A stretch of 64,000 bases of DNA from Paenibacillus sp. XY044 (GTDB lineage: Bacteria; Bacillota; Bacilli; Paenibacillales; Paenibacillaceae): positions 310,001 through 374,000 of the forward strand of contig NZ_NQMO01000005.1 in NCBI RefSeq assembly GCF_002257645.1, given 5' to 3'. Within the stretch, counting starts at the first letter, position 1, and every line of letters starts with the position of its first letter. Shown piece by piece: positions 8,567 through 17,003 of the stretch. The notes beneath the pieces were generated by a model, which saw nothing but the letters and a program-made list of their open reading frames with translations, was not told the origin of the DNA and did not search any database. Made by a program: the position numbers and the translations under genes.

Positions 8567-10540
8567 TTATGATGATTTCAAGACAGGGGACTGCGCCGTG
8601 CGGTCCCGAATCTGCAGCGCTTCATGCAGCCCGGCCAGCTCGTGCTGAAGCGCGGGGATGGAGCTGAGCGCAGGTATATTCGCCGGATCCGGAGGAAGCT
8701 GCCGCTCGGCGGCCTGGGCCATTTGTTCAAAAAATACGCTGCAATCCGATACCGCATCGCCCGAAGCGGCATGGCTTTGGGCGTTCCCAGCAGCCGTGAT
8801 CACGGCATATCCAATATGCTGCACCGCATCCAGCGCAGGCCACCAGGAGCTGGCCTGATTCCGCCGGCCCACCGATTCGGCGAGAGCCCCGTCATACAGC
8901 AGGCGCAGCCGGATGAGCGCAGTTTCCAGCTCGTTCGTCAATGTGGTGACCCTACTGGAGGGGGAGGAAGACAGAATACTTTCCAGCAACTTGCCTTCCA
9001 TCCGGATGACGCCCGCGAGCGCCCGTGGCAGCTTGCTGGAGGAAGCCCGTCTCCAAAGGAAAAACATGCCGATGATGCCGATAGCGCTCCCGATCAGAAT
9101 ATCGGTCAATCTGGCCGAGATGAAGAAGCTTACTGCCATGTCCGGATGGCTGCTCTCCGCAATCAGCAGCGAGCTCGGGGTGATGAAAATGACGGCCAGA
9201 GCATAATTACGCAAGTAAATCAGTTCGATAATGAATTGAAGAACGGCCATAATGAGCGCGATATAGATGCCTTCAGGCCGCAGCGACAAGATGAAGGCGC
9301 CGAGGAACAGTCCGATGACGGTGCCTGCCGTCCGCTGGATGGCCCGGTGGGTCGTGCCGAGTACCGTCGTACCGAGCATCACCGCCGTGCAAGAGAGCGG
9401 CACCCAGTAGGACCGGTTCAAATCCAGCGAGTAGGCGACCGCGGCAGCGACCGCAATCATGATGCCGTAACGAAGCGAGGTATGAAGCAGCGCCGAATGC
9501 GGGTTCAGGGCGCCGGACAAGAGACGGCGCAGAGAAAAAGAGGGAGGAAGGGTCACTTCCTCCGCCTTCACGCGGCCCGCAGCCTCGCCCAGGCAGATGG
9601 CGGCCGCCTCGTTCAGCAGCCCGGACAAGCGCCGGACATGCCCGTTCGGGCTGTCCGCAGCCGCCTTGGGCTGCAGCACTTCCTGCTGCGGATGCTGCAA
9701 GCGATCCGCAATCGAGAGCAGGGACGCCGCCGTGCCGGCCGGCACCTTCGCCGCCTGGCGGTCCAGCGAGATTTCGACGGCAGCCATAAACATTTCATTG
9801 GCCTTCCGGGTCAATGCCATCAGGCGCAGCGTCGGCCCATAATTCCGGCGCCAGCGCAGCTCCCCGCCGGACACGGCTGCGTCAGCGGCGCGGAGCTGAA
9901 CGGCCGCCTGGTATCTTTTCTCCGGGTACAGGTCGGTTCCGATCGCATCCACACAAGCGGCAAGGCTTCGGTAAGCCCCGGCGACCACTTTCGTCTCCGG
10001 CCCATGAGGACGAAGAAGCCAGCCGCTCATCCCTACGATCCAGGCGAAGGCCCCACCGGCTAGCACGAGCAGGGTTCGCAGAGGCAGGGCATGAAGATCG
10101 TACGGCAGACTCGTCCCGACCGAGAAGGTCAGAATGAAGAACATCGCCGACGGCCCGGCCATTTGAAATGCTCCGAAGCCGAATACGGCAAGGGCACCGA
10201 TCAAGCCGAACAGCAGCACCATCAGCCACGGGGTTGCCGCCGAGATCGCTCCAAGGCCAAAGGTAAGCGATAGGCCCAGGGCCACGCAAGCCAGCTTGAT
10301 CGCCCGCTGCCGGTACGTTTCGCTGCCCACGTACAAGAAAGCAAAGCCCCCGATCGAGGCGCAGAGCCCGTAATCGAGATGCCCGGTCAGCGCGCCGACC
10401 AGCGTAGGCACTCCTGCCGCAACGGCCGAGCCAATTCCCCGGAACCACTGCAGCGGCAGCGGCCGGATGCGGAACGCATCCCGGACGGTTCCGGGAGCCG
10501 GGCCTTTCTGCACCGCCCGAACCCCCGGATAAGTATTCAT
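8567..10540 (-). CDS. FUSC-family (fusaric-acid-resistance-like) membrane protein
   Basis: A 657-residue membrane protein with two blocks of about six helices (residues 30-170 and 360-500), each followed by a soluble helical region. This is the YccS/AaeB-type FUSC layout used for efflux of aromatic acids and related compounds. The second block has the typical S-Y-W-V-P-L-S-C-T segment. The MarR gene at 10624-11118 lies immediately upstream on the same strand, so the pair looks like a MarR-controlled efflux operon sensitive to phenolic acids. The frame could start three codons earlier at a TTG (10549). No separate membrane-fusion protein is present, as expected for a Gram-positive cell. Confidence 0.85.
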   Translation of the reverse strand: MNTYPGVRAVQKGPAPGTVRDAFRIRPLPLQWFRGIGSAVAAGVPTLVGALTGHLDYGLCASIGGFAFLYVGSETYRQRAIKLACVALGLSLTFGLGAISAATPWLMVLLFGLIGALAVFGFGAFQMAGPSAMFFILTFSVGTSLPYDLHALPLRTLLVLAGGAFAWIVGMSGWLLRPHGPETKVVAGAYRSLAACVDAIGTDLYPEKRYQAAVQLRAADAAVSGGELRWRRNYGPTLRLMALTRKANEMFMAAVEISLDRQAAKVPAGTAASLLSIADRLQHPQQEVLQPKAAADSPNGHVRRLSGLLNEAAAICLGEAAGRVKAEEVTLPPSFSLRRLLSGALNPHSALLHTSLRYGIMIAVAAAVAYSLDLNRSYWVPLSCTAVMLGTTVLGTTHRAIQRTAGTVIGLFLGAFILSLRPEGIYIALIMAVLQFIIELIYLRNYALAVIFITPSSLLIAESSHPDMAVSFFISARLTDILIGSAIGIIGMFFLWRRASSSKLPRALAGVIRMEGKLLESILSSSPSSRVTTLTNELETALIRLRLLYDGALAESVGRRNQASSWWPALDAVQHIGYAVITAAGNAQSHAASGDAVSDCSVFFEQMAQAAERQLPPDPANIPALSSIPALQHELAGLHEALQIRDRTAQSPVLKSS

Positions 10541-10623
10541 CGAATTCAATTCACATCATCTCTCTCTTCTTAAATTCCATATTTTGTTCGCACCCATCAC
10601 CGTGGTACGTCACTCTTTCTTAT

Positions 10624-11118
10624 CTACTCAGCTCCATGATCATCCACAAACGGACCGCCCACGCCGATATTCCGGTTGATCCGCTTCAGCGTCTCGCTGA
10701 ACAGTGCCAGCTCTGCCTCCGGAATTCCGGCCAGCACCTCCTCCCGGTACAGCCGGTTGATCTGCCCGACCAGCTCCACGTGCAGCTGCTTGCCCTCTTC
10801 CGTGATATAGATCAGAAACGAACGCCGGTCCTCTTCATTTCGGCTGCGGCGGACGAGGTGCTTCCGCTCCAGGATGTCGAGAATCTTCGTCAGGTTCGCC
10901 TGGTCCTTATCCGCAATCCATGCGAGTTCCTTCTGCGTGATGCCGTCCTGCTCGCTGAGCCGCTTAATGACCGTCCATTGTTCCGGGGTGATATCGTCAT
11001 CCTTTAAATGAAACGCCATGTACCGGTTCAGCGCACGGCTCGTTCTGGATACAAATTGTCCGTACAGATCCTCGTAGTCTCCCTTATTCACGGCCGGATA
11101 GTCCTTTCTCTTGTCCAT
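10624..11118 (-). CDS. MarR-family regulator
   Basis: A 164-residue MarR protein. The winged helix-turn-helix spans about residues 45-115 (I-T-P-E-Q-W-T-V-I-K-R-L, Q-K-E-L-A, then the wing S-R-N-E-E-D-R-R-S-F). It precedes the FUSC exporter by 83 bp on the same strand, so it is probably that gene's repressor, released by an aromatic compound. The AT-rich upstream DNA (11140-11200) holds two copies of a TTTGT-x-TG motif on the minus strand that could be operator half-sites, but the symmetry is poor. Confidence 0.92.
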   Translation of the reverse strand: MDKRKDYPAVNKGDYEDLYGQFVSRTSRALNRYMAFHLKDDDITPEQWTVIKRLSEQDGITQKELAWIADKDQANLTKILDILERKHLVRRSRNEEDRRSFLIYITEEGKQLHVELVGQINRLYREEVLAGIPEAELALFSETLKRINRNIGVGGPFVDDHGAE

Positions 11119-11285
11119 GTTCTTCTTTTCACTCTACAACCAATAATGTTTTTTGTAAATAATATTCGCAGACAAATAATTAACATACAAACTAATTTTT
11201 GAATCACATGACTCCACCTACATGATGCGCAGCAAAGGTGTAAGGGGATACATTCCTTTCCGAGAAAAAAATTTGTGCCGAAACG

Positions 11286-11320
11286 AAAAAAAGGCAGCCA
11301 TTCTGCACGAATGACTGCTC
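11286..11320 (-). terminator. Intrinsic terminator of the ROK kinase gene
   Basis: GCAGTCATTC and GAATGGCTGC pair with one G-U and a 5-nt loop, followed by seven T on the minus strand. It starts 12 nt past the ROK stop. Confidence 0.9.
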
Positions 11321-11331
11321 TGCTATGTACC

Positions 11332-12231
11332 CTAATCCTTCCCCAATCGGTTCAAAATCAGCCTTGCCGCCCCGATCGCTCCGGCCTGGTTGCCTAGTAC
11401 CGCCGGGCGGACATCGATCCCCGGACCAAAGCCGGAGAGGCATTCGTCAAGCAGCGGCCACCAAATTTCCCGGGAATCGGCCAAGCCTCCTCCAATCACG
11501 ATCGCCCCGGGGTTGAGGCCGATATGGATATTGTGCAGCAGCACGCCTAAATTTCGGACGTATTCATGGACAACTTTCACAACGGACGGGATTCCTCGCT
11601 TGTAGTCCCCCAGCACTTCAACCCCTGATGAATACGCCTTGCCTGCGGACTCAGCCGCAAGGGAAACCAGCGCCGTTCCGGACAGGTATTGCTCCACGCA
11701 GCCCCGTTGGCCGCAGTTGCAGAGCCGTCCCCCAGGTACGAGAATGGTATGTCCCCATTCTCCGCCATTCCAACCGGCTCCCCTGAACAGTTCGCCGCGG
11801 GTCATGTTCGCCCCGCCTACGCCGGTGCCCAGGGTGAGCATCGTGATGTCGGGAATTCCCTTTCCCGCTCCCAGCCAGGCCTCCCCGACAAGTGCCGTGT
11901 TAGCGTCGTTATCGACAAAGACCGGCCGTTCGTATGTCTGCTCCAGGATCGACATCAGCTCCGTCCCCTGCCAGCCCGGCAAATTGTCGGTCGCATACAC
12001 AATCTTTCCAGTATGGACATCGACCCGGCCGGCGGTGCCGATGCCGATGCCGGATACATCCTCGTGTCGTTGGATCAACTCGTGCAAAAGTGAATGCATG
12101 TTAGCCATAATCCGATCTTTTCCCTGCTGCGCATCGGTCGCAATTTTGCCGAGGTCGAGTACCTGTCCGCTCCCATCGAGCACCATGCCCTTGATGGAAG
12201 TTCCGCCAATATCCAGGCCAATTGCCTTCAT
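11332..12231 (-). CDS. ROK-family sugar kinase (glucokinase-like)
   Basis: A 299-residue ROK protein. The N-terminal ATP phosphate loop D-I-G-G-T-S-I-K is at residues 8-15. The sugar-binding segment N-D-A-N is mid-protein, with E-W-G-H downstream, and the ROK zinc motif is C-N-C-G-Q-R-G-C-V-E. There is no N-terminal helix-turn-helix, so it is a kinase rather than a NagC/XylR-type repressor. Glucose is the commonest substrate, but mannose, fructose or an amino sugar cannot be excluded. It appears to be a single-gene unit with its own promoter and terminator. Confidence 0.88.
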   Translation of the reverse strand: MKAIGLDIGGTSIKGMVLDGSGQVLDLGKIATDAQQGKDRIMANMHSLLHELIQRHEDVSGIGIGTAGRVDVHTGKIVYATDNLPGWQGTELMSILEQTYERPVFVDNDANTALVGEAWLGAGKGIPDITMLTLGTGVGGANMTRGELFRGAGWNGGEWGHTILVPGGRLCNCGQRGCVEQYLSGTALVSLAAESAGKAYSSGVEVLGDYKRGIPSVVKVVHEYVRNLGVLLHNIHIGLNPGAIVIGGGLADSREIWWPLLDECLSGFGPGIDVRPAVLGNQAGAIGAARLILNRLGKD

Positions 12232-12268
12232 CTATCGCACATCCCTTCGGTCCTGCTCAGATGCTTCC

Positions 12269-12332
12269 ATTATAGCAATTACTAGATATTTTCTCCATAA
12301 TCAAATTTTTAAAAGGAGAAATATTTCACTCC
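12269..12332 (-). promoter_or_regulatory. Probable promoter and dyad upstream of the ROK gene
   Basis: A perfect -10 TATAAT reads on the minus strand at 12274-12269, about 38 nt before the ROK start, with a weak -35 (TGGAGA) 17 nt upstream. Further upstream GGAGTGAAATATTTCTCC (12315-12332) contains the 10-bp palindrome GAAATATTTC and could be a regulator site. Confidence 0.45.
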
Positions 12333-12352
12333 ATAATCGCACCTGCGTCGCA

Positions 12353-12523
12353 TCAGCAGTACCGTTTGAAATGGATGTTCTCATATTTCATTCTCAGCCG
12401 ATCCCGAAGCGCAATCAGCTCGTCTTCATGCATGAGATCAAGCTGCTCCTTCGTATAATCCAATCCGTGCTCCTCCGCTATATCCAAAATACCGCGAATA
12501 TACATCTCCCGGTAATCCTTCAT
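12353..12523 (-). CDS. Small acidic/basic hypothetical protein, 56 aa
   Basis: A short gene with an excellent ribosome site (AGGAGG, 8 nt before Met at 12523). The product is highly charged with no membrane segment and looks largely helical: it opens M-K-D-Y-R-E-M-Y-I-R-G and ends F-K-R-Y-C, with an acidic middle (H-E-D-E-L). I do not recognise the family. It lies between the ROK gene and the divergent germination operon and probably has its own promoter or is read with the ROK gene. Confidence 0.65.
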   Translation of the reverse strand: MKDYREMYIRGILDIAEEHGLDYTKEQLDLMHEDELIALRDRLRMKYENIHFKRYC

Positions 12524-12672
12524 TCCCGGCCTGCCTCCTTTTTCTCGCTTTGTTTAGTCCCTACTTCATACAGTACCCTTCTGTTCTGCGCTCAAACAAC
12601 AACCTGTTCAGTCTACATCCGGGGAGCGTATAACTGAACCGCAGTTGGATAGAATACCCATGAGGTGTGATT

Positions 12673-14157
12673 ATGGACATTATTGCAAAAATTAAGCATT
12701 TTTTCGTGGCCGGCGAAGAAGAGAAGACGACGGTCAAAGAGCCGGAGAAAAACGAGCATCCTTCGCTTGAGCACACGATACGGCAATTCGAACATTCGAT
12801 GGATTTTGTCCACCGGACTTATCCGCAATGCAAAGTAGATGTCCTATATTTAGCTTCTATCGTCGGAAACGACCAGCTGCTGCACGAAGTCATTCAGCCC
12901 TTTACCGATGCGGACGAAGAAGAAGTCAAAATCGCCCTTAACCGTTCCCAATATGTCGTGGTCGTGGACAGCAAGGAGTGCATCAACGGCATTCTGAACG
13001 GCAAGGCGGCCGTTTTCTTCCGGGGCAGCACCTATCTGGTCGATATCGCCAAACCGGTCGGCCGCAGCATCGAACAGTCCGAGACCGAAACGGTCATCTC
13101 CGGTCCCCATGACGGATTCGTGGAGAATATCGACCAGAACCTCGGCGTCCTGCGCCAAAGACTGAGGAGCGCCCACTTAAAGTTCGTCAAGCTGGAGGTC
13201 GGGGAAGTCGCCAAAAACGTCGTCGTCATTGCATATATCGAAGGCATCGCCAATCAGCAGATTGTCGACGAGCTGGTCAAACGGATCCAATCGATTGAAT
13301 ATGACGCCGTTACCGATTCCAATATGCTGATTCAGTTCATTGATGAGAATCCCAACTCTATCTTCCCGCAATTTATGACGACCGAGCGTCCGGACGCGAT
13401 CGTGTCCAAGTTGGTCGCCGGCAGGGTGACCGGATTCGTGGACGGCAGTCCGTCGGGCTTTATCTGCCCTACCGACTTTTTCGACTTTTTCTCGTCGCCG
13501 GACGATTACTACCAGCGATGGCTGATCGGCACCGCGCTGCGCGTTTTGCGGTTCATCGGTTTCCTGATCACGATTTCCTTTACCGCTTTTTATGTGTCCG
13601 TCACGACCTATCATTATGAAATGATTCCGCACACGATGCTGCTCAACTTGACGGAATCCCGGGCCAAGGTCCCGTTTCCTCCGCTGCTCGAAGCGCTGCT
13701 CATGGAAACGACGATCGAGCTGCTGCGGGAAGCCGGGGCCCGGCTGCCGACTAAAGTCGGACAGACCATCGGCATCGTTGGCGGTATCGTGATCGGGCAG
13801 GCCGCGGTTCAGGCTGGATTTACGAGCAACATTCTCATTATCTCGGTTGCTACGTCTGCCATCGCTTCCTTTGTCATCCCCAGTTACATTATGAGTGCAT
13901 CCATCCGCCTCATCCGGTTCGGACTGATCATCATGGCCGGTATTCTGGGGAACCTCGGCCTGTTCATGGGTATCGGCTTCGTCGTCATTCATCTCGCCGG
14001 GGTGACCAATATGGGAGCTTCCTATCTCACGCCGCTCGCCCCTATCAACTTTAAAGACATGCTGGACACTTATATGCGGGGACCTTTCTGGGCATTGCGC
14101 TCACGGCCGACCATTACAAGAACGCCCAACAAGAAAATCAATAAAATGCGGAAATAG
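12673..14157 (+). CDS. gerXA: Spore germinant receptor subunit A (GerA family)
   Basis: A 494-residue A subunit of an inner-spore-membrane germinant receptor. It has a soluble N-terminal half with the GerA pattern (S-I-V-G-N-D-Q-L-L near residue 65, F-F-R-G-S-T mid-domain) and a C-terminal half with about five membrane helices (from W-L-I-G-T-A-L-R-V-L). Met at 12673 is used because GAGGTG ends 6 nt upstream; a GTG two codons earlier overlaps that site. It is the first gene of gerXA-gerXB-gerXC. Such operons are normally made in the forespore under sigma G, but I could not find a convincing sigma G promoter. The germinant is unknown. Confidence 0.96.
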   Translation: MDIIAKIKHFFVAGEEEKTTVKEPEKNEHPSLEHTIRQFEHSMDFVHRTYPQCKVDVLYLASIVGNDQLLHEVIQPFTDADEEEVKIALNRSQYVVVVDSKECINGILNGKAAVFFRGSTYLVDIAKPVGRSIEQSETETVISGPHDGFVENIDQNLGVLRQRLRSAHLKFVKLEVGEVAKNVVVIAYIEGIANQQIVDELVKRIQSIEYDAVTDSNMLIQFIDENPNSIFPQFMTTERPDAIVSKLVAGRVTGFVDGSPSGFICPTDFFDFFSSPDDYYQRWLIGTALRVLRFIGFLITISFTAFYVSVTTYHYEMIPHTMLLNLTESRAKVPFPPLLEALLMETTIELLREAGARLPTKVGQTIGIVGGIVIGQAAVQAGFTSNILIISVATSAIASFVIPSYIMSASIRLIRFGLIIMAGILGNLGLFMGIGFVVIHLAGVTNMGASYLTPLAPINFKDMLDTYMRGPFWALRSRPTITRTPNKKINKMRK

Positions 14158-14166
14158 CGGCGGTGA

Positions 14167-15270
14167 ATGACTATGAACGAAAAACTAAGTGCTTTTCATA
14201 TCGCAACCTTGATTTATATGATCGAAAACAACATCACCTTGTTTGCCCTCCCGCGTCTGGTGGCGGAGAACATGGGAACTAACGGCTGGGTGGGATATAT
14301 CATTCTTGCCTTGGTATCCACCGGCAATATTCTGCTGTACTGGGCGGTCTACCGCATGGGGAAGGGAAGGTCCATGTTTGACATTCTGGAGAAGTCCCTT
14401 TCCAAATGGATTCTCTACCCGCTATATGTAGGATTGGCCATATTTTATATCATGATCGCTTCCTTTGTCGGAAAAAACTTCTTTCTGATCTTCCAGATGA
14501 TTTCTTTCCAGACATCCAGTGTAACCCTTATCTTTCTGCTGTTCTGCGTCATGGTGTATTTACTGCTCACCAAGCATATTTACAACATCAGCAAAGCTGC
14601 TACGATATTCGCCTTTATGACCTGGTGGACCTTGCTGCTAACGTCTTACCAGCTACGCGAGTGGAAACTGGTCCGCCTGACGTCATACTTTTTTGAAGAT
14701 CCCGCAGGGGGGCAGGTTCTGCATAATTGGGCCGAGGTCTACACTTCCTTTATAGGCTATGAGCTGTGCATTTTTTTATTTCCTTATGTCAATAAGCAGA
14801 GCAAGCTGTTTAAAGGGGTCCTGTTCGGGCATCTGCTGACCGCATTGGCCCAGGTGATCGTCCTGCTGACGGCGTTCGGCTTCTTCAGCTTCCAGCAGCT
14901 TCAGTCCTTGCTGTACCCGATCATCGATATGCTGGACTTTATTGAAATGCCGTTTATTAACCGGGTGGAAAACCTGGTGTTCGTCATCTTCGTATTCGGC
15001 AATCTGGTGACGACCACCATGTTTTCGTTTGCGTCCCTGTCCACGGTCAAGCGGATCTTTCCCAAGGCCCGCCCAAAGCGTCTCGAGTTCTTCATCGTGT
15101 TGGGAGTATTTATCGTCGGGTTGTATTCCAAATATTTAGCCCAGTCGGAGTATCAACTCCGGCGTGTGCTCTTTACGGAGATCGGGATTGCCTACATCCT
15201 GCCGATGCTGCTGATCATGATGCTCCTGTTCCAAAAGCTTCGGGAAAGGACAAACAGTCATGGACATTAA
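14167..15270 (+). CDS. gerXB: Spore germinant receptor subunit B (GerB-type permease)
   Basis: A 367-residue integral membrane protein with about ten helices, of the spore germination permease family related to APC amino-acid permeases. The B subunit holds the germinant-binding site in this receptor family. It starts 9 nt after gerXA and overlaps the gerXC start by 11 bp, so the three genes are translated together. A second Met at 14173 has slightly better spacing from GGCGGTGA and may be the true start. Confidence 0.96.
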   Translation: MTMNEKLSAFHIATLIYMIENNITLFALPRLVAENMGTNGWVGYIILALVSTGNILLYWAVYRMGKGRSMFDILEKSLSKWILYPLYVGLAIFYIMIASFVGKNFFLIFQMISFQTSSVTLIFLLFCVMVYLLLTKHIYNISKAATIFAFMTWWTLLLTSYQLREWKLVRLTSYFFEDPAGGQVLHNWAEVYTSFIGYELCIFLFPYVNKQSKLFKGVLFGHLLTALAQVIVLLTAFGFFSFQQLQSLLYPIIDMLDFIEMPFINRVENLVFVIFVFGNLVTTTMFSFASLSTVKRIFPKARPKRLEFFIVLGVFIVGLYSKYLAQSEYQLRRVLFTEIGIAYILPMLLIMMLLFQKLRERTNSHGH

Positions 15271-16384
15271 TAAGCGCCTGCTGATAACGCTGATTGCCGT
15301 TTTTCTGCTGCTCACGGGATGTACCGACCAGCATATTATTGAAAGGGCGGGTTTCGTCCGGACGATCGCCTATGACTTATCCGGGGAAGGAGCAGACACG
15401 AAATTAAGAGTGACCGTCAGCATCCCGAAGTCAAACCACGAGGATGCGATTGTCTATTCCACCATGGCGGAGTCAGGGAAAAAGGCCAAAATGACCTTTG
15501 ACCGGCAGAACAACCGCCGCCTGGTCAACGGGCAGCTGCGCCAGGTCGTATTCGGGGAGAGGTTGGCAAGAAGAGGCGTTTGGAGCAATATGGACACGTT
15601 GACCCGTGACCCGTCCATCGGCTCGCGTCTGCATATCATTGTGTCGGAATCCGACCCGCATCACATCCTGATCCGCAACGATTATCCCCAAGGCCCCACA
15701 GCCGGGGAATATATCGACACACTGATCCGGACCGAAGCCAAAGCCGGGGAAATTCCGGACACCAGCCTGTACACGTTCACAAGAGATTACTTTGACGACG
15801 GCATCGATCCTGTGGCCACCATTCTAAAGGAGGAGAAGGAGTCTTTGACCGTTGACGGCATCGCCTTGTTCAAGAACGATCAATACGTCGGGAAAATCGA
15901 AGCGGATGACCGGATGTTCTTCGCTCTGCTCCATCACGGGGTGCGGGCGGGGGATCTGAACGTCGGACTCAAGTCAGAGCGTGACGGAGAAGAACAGGCG
16001 ACGCTGGAGTACCTGTCCAGCAGCCGGAAGGTAAAGGTTCTTTCGACCCGGGACATTCGCGAGGGCAAACCGATTCAGGTGGTCCTCCACATCAAGCTGG
16101 CGGGATCGCTGCTGGAATATATCGGACAGCTTGATATGAAAAAGAGAACCGACCAACAAAAGCTTGAAGTCGAGCTGGAGAAAGCGGTCCATCGAAAGTG
16201 CCAAGAGCTGATTGACTCCATGCAGGAGAAAAAATCCGACCCTATGGGTATCGGACAGCATGTCCGTAATTCGATTCCCCACAGCGTATGGAAGCAGCTA
16301 AAGTGGGAAGAGGTATTTTCCAAAGCCGATATTAGCGTTCACGTCGACGTCAAAATCCGGGATTACGGCAAAATGCTGCACTAA
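15260..16384 (+). CDS. gerXC: Spore germinant receptor lipoprotein subunit C
   Basis: A 374-residue lipoprotein of the Spore_GerAC family. The signal peptide ends in a lipobox L-L-T-G-C with the lipidated cysteine at residue 21. The remainder is a soluble, charged domain exposed on the outer face of the inner spore membrane, of normal family length. It overlaps gerXB by 11 bp and is followed by a very long hairpin that ends the operon. Confidence 0.96.
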   Translation: MDINKRLLITLIAVFLLLTGCTDQHIIERAGFVRTIAYDLSGEGADTKLRVTVSIPKSNHEDAIVYSTMAESGKKAKMTFDRQNNRRLVNGQLRQVVFGERLARRGVWSNMDTLTRDPSIGSRLHIIVSESDPHHILIRNDYPQGPTAGEYIDTLIRTEAKAGEIPDTSLYTFTRDYFDDGIDPVATILKEEKESLTVDGIALFKNDQYVGKIEADDRMFFALLHHGVRAGDLNVGLKSERDGEEQATLEYLSSSRKVKVLSTRDIREGKPIQVVLHIKLAGSLLEYIGQLDMKKRTDQQKLEVELEKAVHRKCQELIDSMQEKKSDPMGIGQHVRNSIPHSVWKQLKWEEVFSKADISVHVDVKIRDYGKMLH

Positions 16385-16385
16385 C

Positions 16386-16471
16386 AAAAAAACCGCCCGA
16401 ACGGGACTGCATCTCCAATCGTAGATACAATCTGCGATTGGAGATGCAGTACAAAGTTCGAAGCGGTTTTT
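16386..16471. terminator. Very long hairpin after gerXC (bidirectional terminator or repeat element)
   Basis: The 86-bp segment is a near-complete inverted repeat. ACTGCATCTCCAATCG (16406-16421) pairs with CGATTGGAGATGCAGT (16435-16450), the loop side adds AGAT-ACA-ATCT, and the outside adds CGAAC/GTTCG and AAAAACCGC/GCGGTTTTT. T-runs on both strands fit a terminator shared by gerXC and the convergent gene at 16498. The stem is longer than terminators usually need, so a small mobile repeat that took over the role is possible. Confidence 0.8.
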
Positions 16472-16497
16472 CCGTCTGTCGGCATGCCCCGGCTGCC

Positions 16498-16776
16498 CTA
16501 GTCCTCGTAACCGGCCAAACCCTGGTCCATCAAATAATCCATTTCCGCCTCCAGAATGGCTTCTATGGTCATCTCATCCAGCTTGACGTCGCGGCGGCTC
16601 ACCACATAATCGACCAAATCATCCATATCGATCTCTACCTCGCCTTTCACGTCGGCCTTGGCGTTGTTAATGTAGGCTTCCTCATGCTTCAGGACGAGCG
16701 CAACGCTGTCCCGGTCGGCTTTCGTTTCCTCGGCAATATATGAAATCAACTCTTGTTGTTTGAGCGGCTTGTTCAT
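16498..16776 (-). CDS. Small conserved-type hypothetical protein, 92 aa
   Basis: An acidic, helical protein. It starts at Met 16776 (M-N-K-P-L-K-Q-Q-E-L-I) with GGAG about 12 nt upstream; a longer frame extends to 16848 without a ribosome site. The first 35 residues recall the N-terminal helical part of HU-type DNA-binding proteins (E-L-I-S-Y-I-A-E-E-T-K), but the beta-arm is missing and the C-terminal half is strongly acidic (D-E-M-T-I-E-A-I-L-E-A-E). I cannot assign a function. It is convergent with gerXC and shares its terminator. Confidence 0.6.
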   Translation of the reverse strand: MNKPLKQQELISYIAEETKADRDSVALVLKHEEAYINNAKADVKGEVEIDMDDLVDYVVSRRDVKLDEMTIEAILEAEMDYLMDQGLAGYED

Positions 16777-17003
16777 GGGTGAAATCATCTCCAATCTTTG
16801 TTTAACTAGAGCCATTGTACCACAACTTCCCCCGAACTCCATGGGCATCGCCTAGCGCGAAAAATCCCTCTTCTAATTCCTGGCCTTTGTTGTAGAATAG
16901 AATGGCATCCCTATGGAAAGCAAGGTAACCATTGGGAGAGCCAAACGATGAAATCACTCGTCCCCTACTCGGGACGGGTTCGGAAAGGAAATGTTGGACG
17001 AGA

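Noticed and set aside
8624..10063. 479-codon plus-strand frame inside the FUSC gene
   Set aside because: It is a shadow of a high-GC membrane protein gene; the product is low-complexity and has no ribosome site.
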